Below, one piece after another: positions 34,001 through 35,248 of a stretch of DNA of 35,248 bases; the first letter of the stretch is position 1; each line of letters begins with the position of its first letter. The stretch spans positions 1 through 35,248 of the forward strand of contig NZ_JALOCF010000053.1 of assembly GCF_023227905.1 (NCBI RefSeq), in the 5' to 3' direction. Under the pieces are notes generated by a model. It did not search any database. It had not been told where the DNA came from and saw only the letters and a program-made list of their open reading frames with translations. The position numbers and the translations under genes were made by a program. Source of the stretch: Methylobacter sp. GTDB taxonomy: Bacteria > Pseudomonadota > Gammaproteobacteria > Methylococcales > Methylomonadaceae.

Positions 34001-34617
34001 GTCCTGGAATTGGAGCGGTCGGGGCAAGATTATGGTATCCAGACAATACGCTTCAGCATGCGGGAGTCATTCTTGGGCTTGGAGCTGCTAACGTAGCTGG
34101 ACACCCTCACTATCGCATGCCGAGAGGGCATCACGGCTATTTTGGGCGAGCTAGTCTGTGTCAATCATTTTCCGCTGTCACTGCCGCTTGTTTGGTTATT
34201 CGGCGGGAAATTTACGAAAAAGTTGAAGGCCTGAATGAAGTTGATCTTCAGGTTACATTCAACGATGTTGATTTCTGTCTTCGTGTTCGTGAGGCGGGTT
34301 TTCGCAATGTGTGGACGCCCTATGCCGAGTTATATCATCACGAGTCTGCTTCGCGAGGAAGTGATGACGTTCCTGAAAAACGTGCGCGCTTTGATAAAGA
34401 GGTGCAGTACATGAAGCGGCGCTGGGGGAAGTTATTGCCTTATGATCCCGCCTATAATCCGAATCTAACATTGGATTACTCGGATTTCAGTTTGTCTTAT
34501 CCGCCGCGAATCGATGCTTTTATGGTGGATTCGATTTTCAATGAAGATGAATATCTGGCAGCCAATCCTGAAGTTGCCGTTGCGGTCAAATCGGGGCAGT
34601 TGCGTAGGTTTCATTAG
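31003..34617 (+). CDS. Three-domain glycosyltransferase: GT4, coiled coil, GT2, GT2
   Basis: This 1204-residue protein joins three transferase domains. Residues 1-390 are a GT4 (GT-B) domain with a MNILFVLYGDFSSNSVHP start and PGKIDPFEDLRLPGKLPEFL near 285-304. Residues 430-520 form a coiled coil with four 14-residue repeats (457-512). A GT2 domain from about 634 has ISVVMPTYNAKPEWLIEAIE and ALLDHDDLI near 720. A second GT2 from about 891 has VSVIIPTRNG, ALLNNDIEV near 979 and FNDVDFCLRVREAGF. The last residues, YLAANPEVAVAVKSGQ, start a motif repeated in other large transferases but stop early. It could add several sugars of a repeat unit. No good Shine-Dalgarno is seen before ATG 31003. Confidence 0.9.
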   Translation: MNILFVLYGDFSSNSVHPLALYARELHKCGHNCAVVVPNNLETIQQCPNVFFRPLLYDDALHDPESIFPDGRPADVIHAWTPREVVRRFVTSYMAKRPTPLIVYLEDHESWIACRALGLEEAVLVRQTDQSISERIRDGLSHPFRYDSFIGLADAAAVIQDKLEVDVPPWVHCETVMPGVDLEFFSPRMADPLLRKQYGIAENERVIVYPGGLNEFTRSSIETLCRAVCLINKQGYPCRLLRTGPFALDFIDQLPSEAAALISDLGVLPRSELPDLLALADVFVQPGKIDPFEDLRLPGKLPEFLAMGRPVVMPDVNIAHLFEDGVNAVLTRTGSAEEIAAKCIELFSDPQKAERIGQGGRKFAEKYFDLQKQATRLENVYKIACDNFYPDIAKDLWLNADKNSSVTLLLARKLNLLADSQATKFSQEVGEILKEHARYIGVMQRRVGGLEVEMAERDGQIVNLNQAVVDRDGQIVNLNQAVVDRDGQIVNLNRVVDDRDGQIAHLSQAVAELNVLVAALHNSTSWKITSPLRVVYLQAKRIKRVTGLAGLAVNRGGGVRNTVLKAFQLYRREGFAGIKRGFRVVAMSSEIPLASGPGECGRYDYVEWVRRYDTLTDETRFIARAQIERFFNKPLISVVMPTYNAKPEWLIEAIESVRNQIYPHWELCIADDASTDKAIRPILEHYTKNDSRIKVVFHEKNGHISMASNSALELVSGEWVALLDHDDLISEHALFWVAQTINQYADARLIYSDEDKIDEIGKRSDPYFKCDWNEDLFYSHNMFSHLGVYNASLLREIGGFRLGLEGSQDYDLALRCIERIKPDQIRHIPHVLYHWRVHAESTAQSSDAKPYAMLAGERALNEHFQRLNVDAKAELIGFGYRVRYGLPRSLPLVSVIIPTRNGLQLIKQCVQSIFEKTTYSNYELLIIDNGSDDPNTLEYFDSLKTESRVRVLRDDRPFNYSALNNAAVRFAKGELIALLNNDIEVISPEWLSEMVSHAVRPGIGAVGARLWYPDNTLQHAGVILGLGAANVAGHPHYRMPRGHHGYFGRASLCQSFSAVTAACLVIRREIYEKVEGLNEVDLQVTFNDVDFCLRVREAGFRNVWTPYAELYHHESASRGSDDVPEKRARFDKEVQYMKRRWGKLLPYDPAYNPNLTLDYSDFSLSYPPRIDAFMVDSIFNEDEYLAANPEVAVAVKSGQLRRFH
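32371..32538 (+). repeat. Four 42-bp tandem repeats encoding a 14-residue coiled-coil unit
   Basis: Units begin at 32371, 32413, 32455 and 32497. The first two encode RDGQIVNLNQAVVD exactly; the third and fourth are diverged (NRVVDD and AHLSQAVAE endings). Fourteen residues equal two heptads, so copy-number change would lengthen the coil without shifting its register. Confidence 0.93.
32668..32675 (+). repeat. Eight-G homopolymer between coiled coil and GT2 domains
   Basis: Eight consecutive G lie in codons 556-558 (NRGGGVRN). A shorter seven-G run is at 32343-32349, just before the coiled coil. Slippage at 32668 would leave the GT4 and coiled coil but lose both GT2 domains. Confidence 0.75.
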
Positions 34618-34814
34618 TCACAGGTAAGATTATTTTTCAATGACTTATAATTATAAGAATTCACGAAAAATCGCATTTATAATGGTAAATGTGCGTACTC
34701 AGCATTAAGCTACCCATCCCTGCTGGAATTTGAGCGGGAATCCTATAAGAAGACTGCTTAGAAATTACCAGTTTTAGTTGACCATTAAAGCTCTGAACGG
34801 TTCACAGATACAAG

Positions 34815-34840
34815 CCTCGGGCTTTGCTCGCGGTATTTTT
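34815..34840 (+). terminator. Probable Rho-independent terminator at the end of the cluster
   Basis: CCTCGGGC (34815-34822), loop TTT, GCTCGCGG (34826-34833) pair at seven of eight positions including one G-T, followed by TATTTTT. It is about 200 bases after the large transferase and 35 bases before the next ATG. It could also act as an attenuator for that gene. The rest of 34618-34875 holds an AT palindrome (CTTATAATTATAAG, 34644-34657) and nothing else I recognise. Confidence 0.5.
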
Positions 34841-34875
34841 ACTTAATGCGATTGTAGATTGCAATAAAAAACGAT

Positions 34876-35248
34876 ATGAGAATATTAGTATTAGGCGCCA
34901 GCGGCATGCTCGGGAATGCAATGATCCGGGTGCTAAACGAAAAAGCCGGTTGGCAGGTTTATGGGACGCTCCGTTCGGAAAGCGCCAAGCGATTTTTTTC
35001 TGCCGACATCGCCGGGCGCCTGCTGCCAGGTATCGATGTCGAGCAGCACGACTCCCTGTTGCAAGCCTTCATCCGAACCCGCCCGGAGGTGGTGATCAAT
35101 TGTGTGGGGTTAATCAAGCAGCTGGCCGATGCGGACGATCCGTTACAGGCGATACCGATCAATGCGTTATTGCCGCACAGGCTGGCCAGATTATGTGAAT
35201 TATCAGGCGCCCGTCTGGTGCATATGAGCACGGATTGCGTGTTCGCCG
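34876..35248 (+). CDS. RmlD-like sugar-nucleotide reductase, N-terminal part
   Basis: The gene runs off the window after 124 codons. The N-terminus MRILVLGASGMLGNAM has the GxxGxxG nucleotide-binding motif. VVINCVGLIKQLADADDP, INALLPHRLARLCEL and LVHMSTDCVFA follow, as in RmlD-superfamily reductases. The NCVG-I-KQ and STDCVF wording fits a subgroup found near UDP-FucNAc/UDP-L-QuiNAc-type genes, more than true RmlD, which has STDYVF as in rfbD at 442. The true product therefore may be a 4-ketoreductase for an N-acetylated deoxysugar; this is inference. The gene is GC-rich like 1-2770 and unlike the inner region. A longer-looking frame at 34824-35198 is a shadow of it. Confidence 0.82.
   Translation, partial: MRILVLGASGMLGNAMIRVLNEKAGWQVYGTLRSESAKRFFSADIAGRLLPGIDVEQHDSLLQAFIRTRPEVVINCVGLIKQLADADDPLQAIPINALLPHRLARLCELSGARLVHMSTDCVFA

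Noticed and set aside
34824..35198. 124-codon sense frame at the right end
   Set aside because: It is a different-frame shadow of the RmlD-like gene at 34876, which has a clear nucleotide-binding N-terminus.

Overview
This window is a large surface-polysaccharide (O-antigen or capsule type) locus from a Gram-negative bacterium. All confidently called genes lie on the + strand. The gene content (rmlBDAC, Wzm/Wzt ABC export, the WbpABDEI pathway, GDP-fucose synthesis) is typical of Gamma- and Betaproteobacteria, but the species cannot be fixed from sequence alone. There are no rRNA, tRNA, CRISPR, intact IS or phage genes.

Layout. (1) 1-2770: the end of rfbB followed by rfbD, rfbA and rfbC for dTDP-L-rhamnose. 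These genes are GC-rich, and an unusual pair of structured repeats sits between rfbB and rfbD. (2) 2767-3621: wzm, the ABC-2 permease, translationally coupled to rfbC. (3) 4054-7590: manC, gmd and fcl for GDP-mannose to GDP-L-fucose. (4) 7776-15120: wzt with a C-terminal glycan-binding domain, a NodU-type carbamoyltransferase with a coiled-coil tail, a methyltransferase, an SDR epimerase, a GT4 with a coiled-coil tail, and a GT2. (5) 15552-20682: wbpA-B-D-E-I for UDP-ManNAc3NAcA. (6) 20685-30559: an envelope-modification block with a YbhN/AglD-like membrane protein, an SGNH/DltD-like protein, an MBOAT O-acyltransferase, two GT-C membrane glycosyltransferases, an SDR epimerase and a DPM1-like GT2. 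(7) 31003-34617: a 1204-residue GT4/coiled-coil/GT2/GT2 protein. (8) 34876-35248: the start of a GC-rich RmlD-like reductase that runs off the end.

How it fits together. The locus can supply rhamnose, fucose and diacetamido-mannuronic acid donors. Cytoplasmic glycosyltransferases would build the chain, and methyl or carbamoyl groups may decorate or cap it. Wzm/Wzt would export it, with the Wzt C-terminal domain reading the chain end. The 20685-30559 block looks able to add O-acyl groups and polyprenyl-phosphate-derived sugars on the periplasmic side. No initiating transferase, Wzx/Wzy, WaaL or phosphomannomutase gene is present.

Most interesting signals: (a) a 57-bp repeat copied 71 bp apart before rfbD, with covarying hairpins and a Shine-Dalgarno-like AGGGA exactly in a hairpin loop in front of the start codon; (b) a coiled-coil tail shared by two unrelated enzymes, and 14-residue (42-bp) tandem repeats in two glycosyltransferases, suggesting a scaffold or ruler function; (c) poly-G tracts within glycosyltransferase coding regions; (d) wzm and wzt separated by a fucose module; (e) an unusual combination of ABC-exported glycan genes with a periplasmic glycosylation/acylation block. 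Three non-coding gaps of about 430-440 bp mark module borders.
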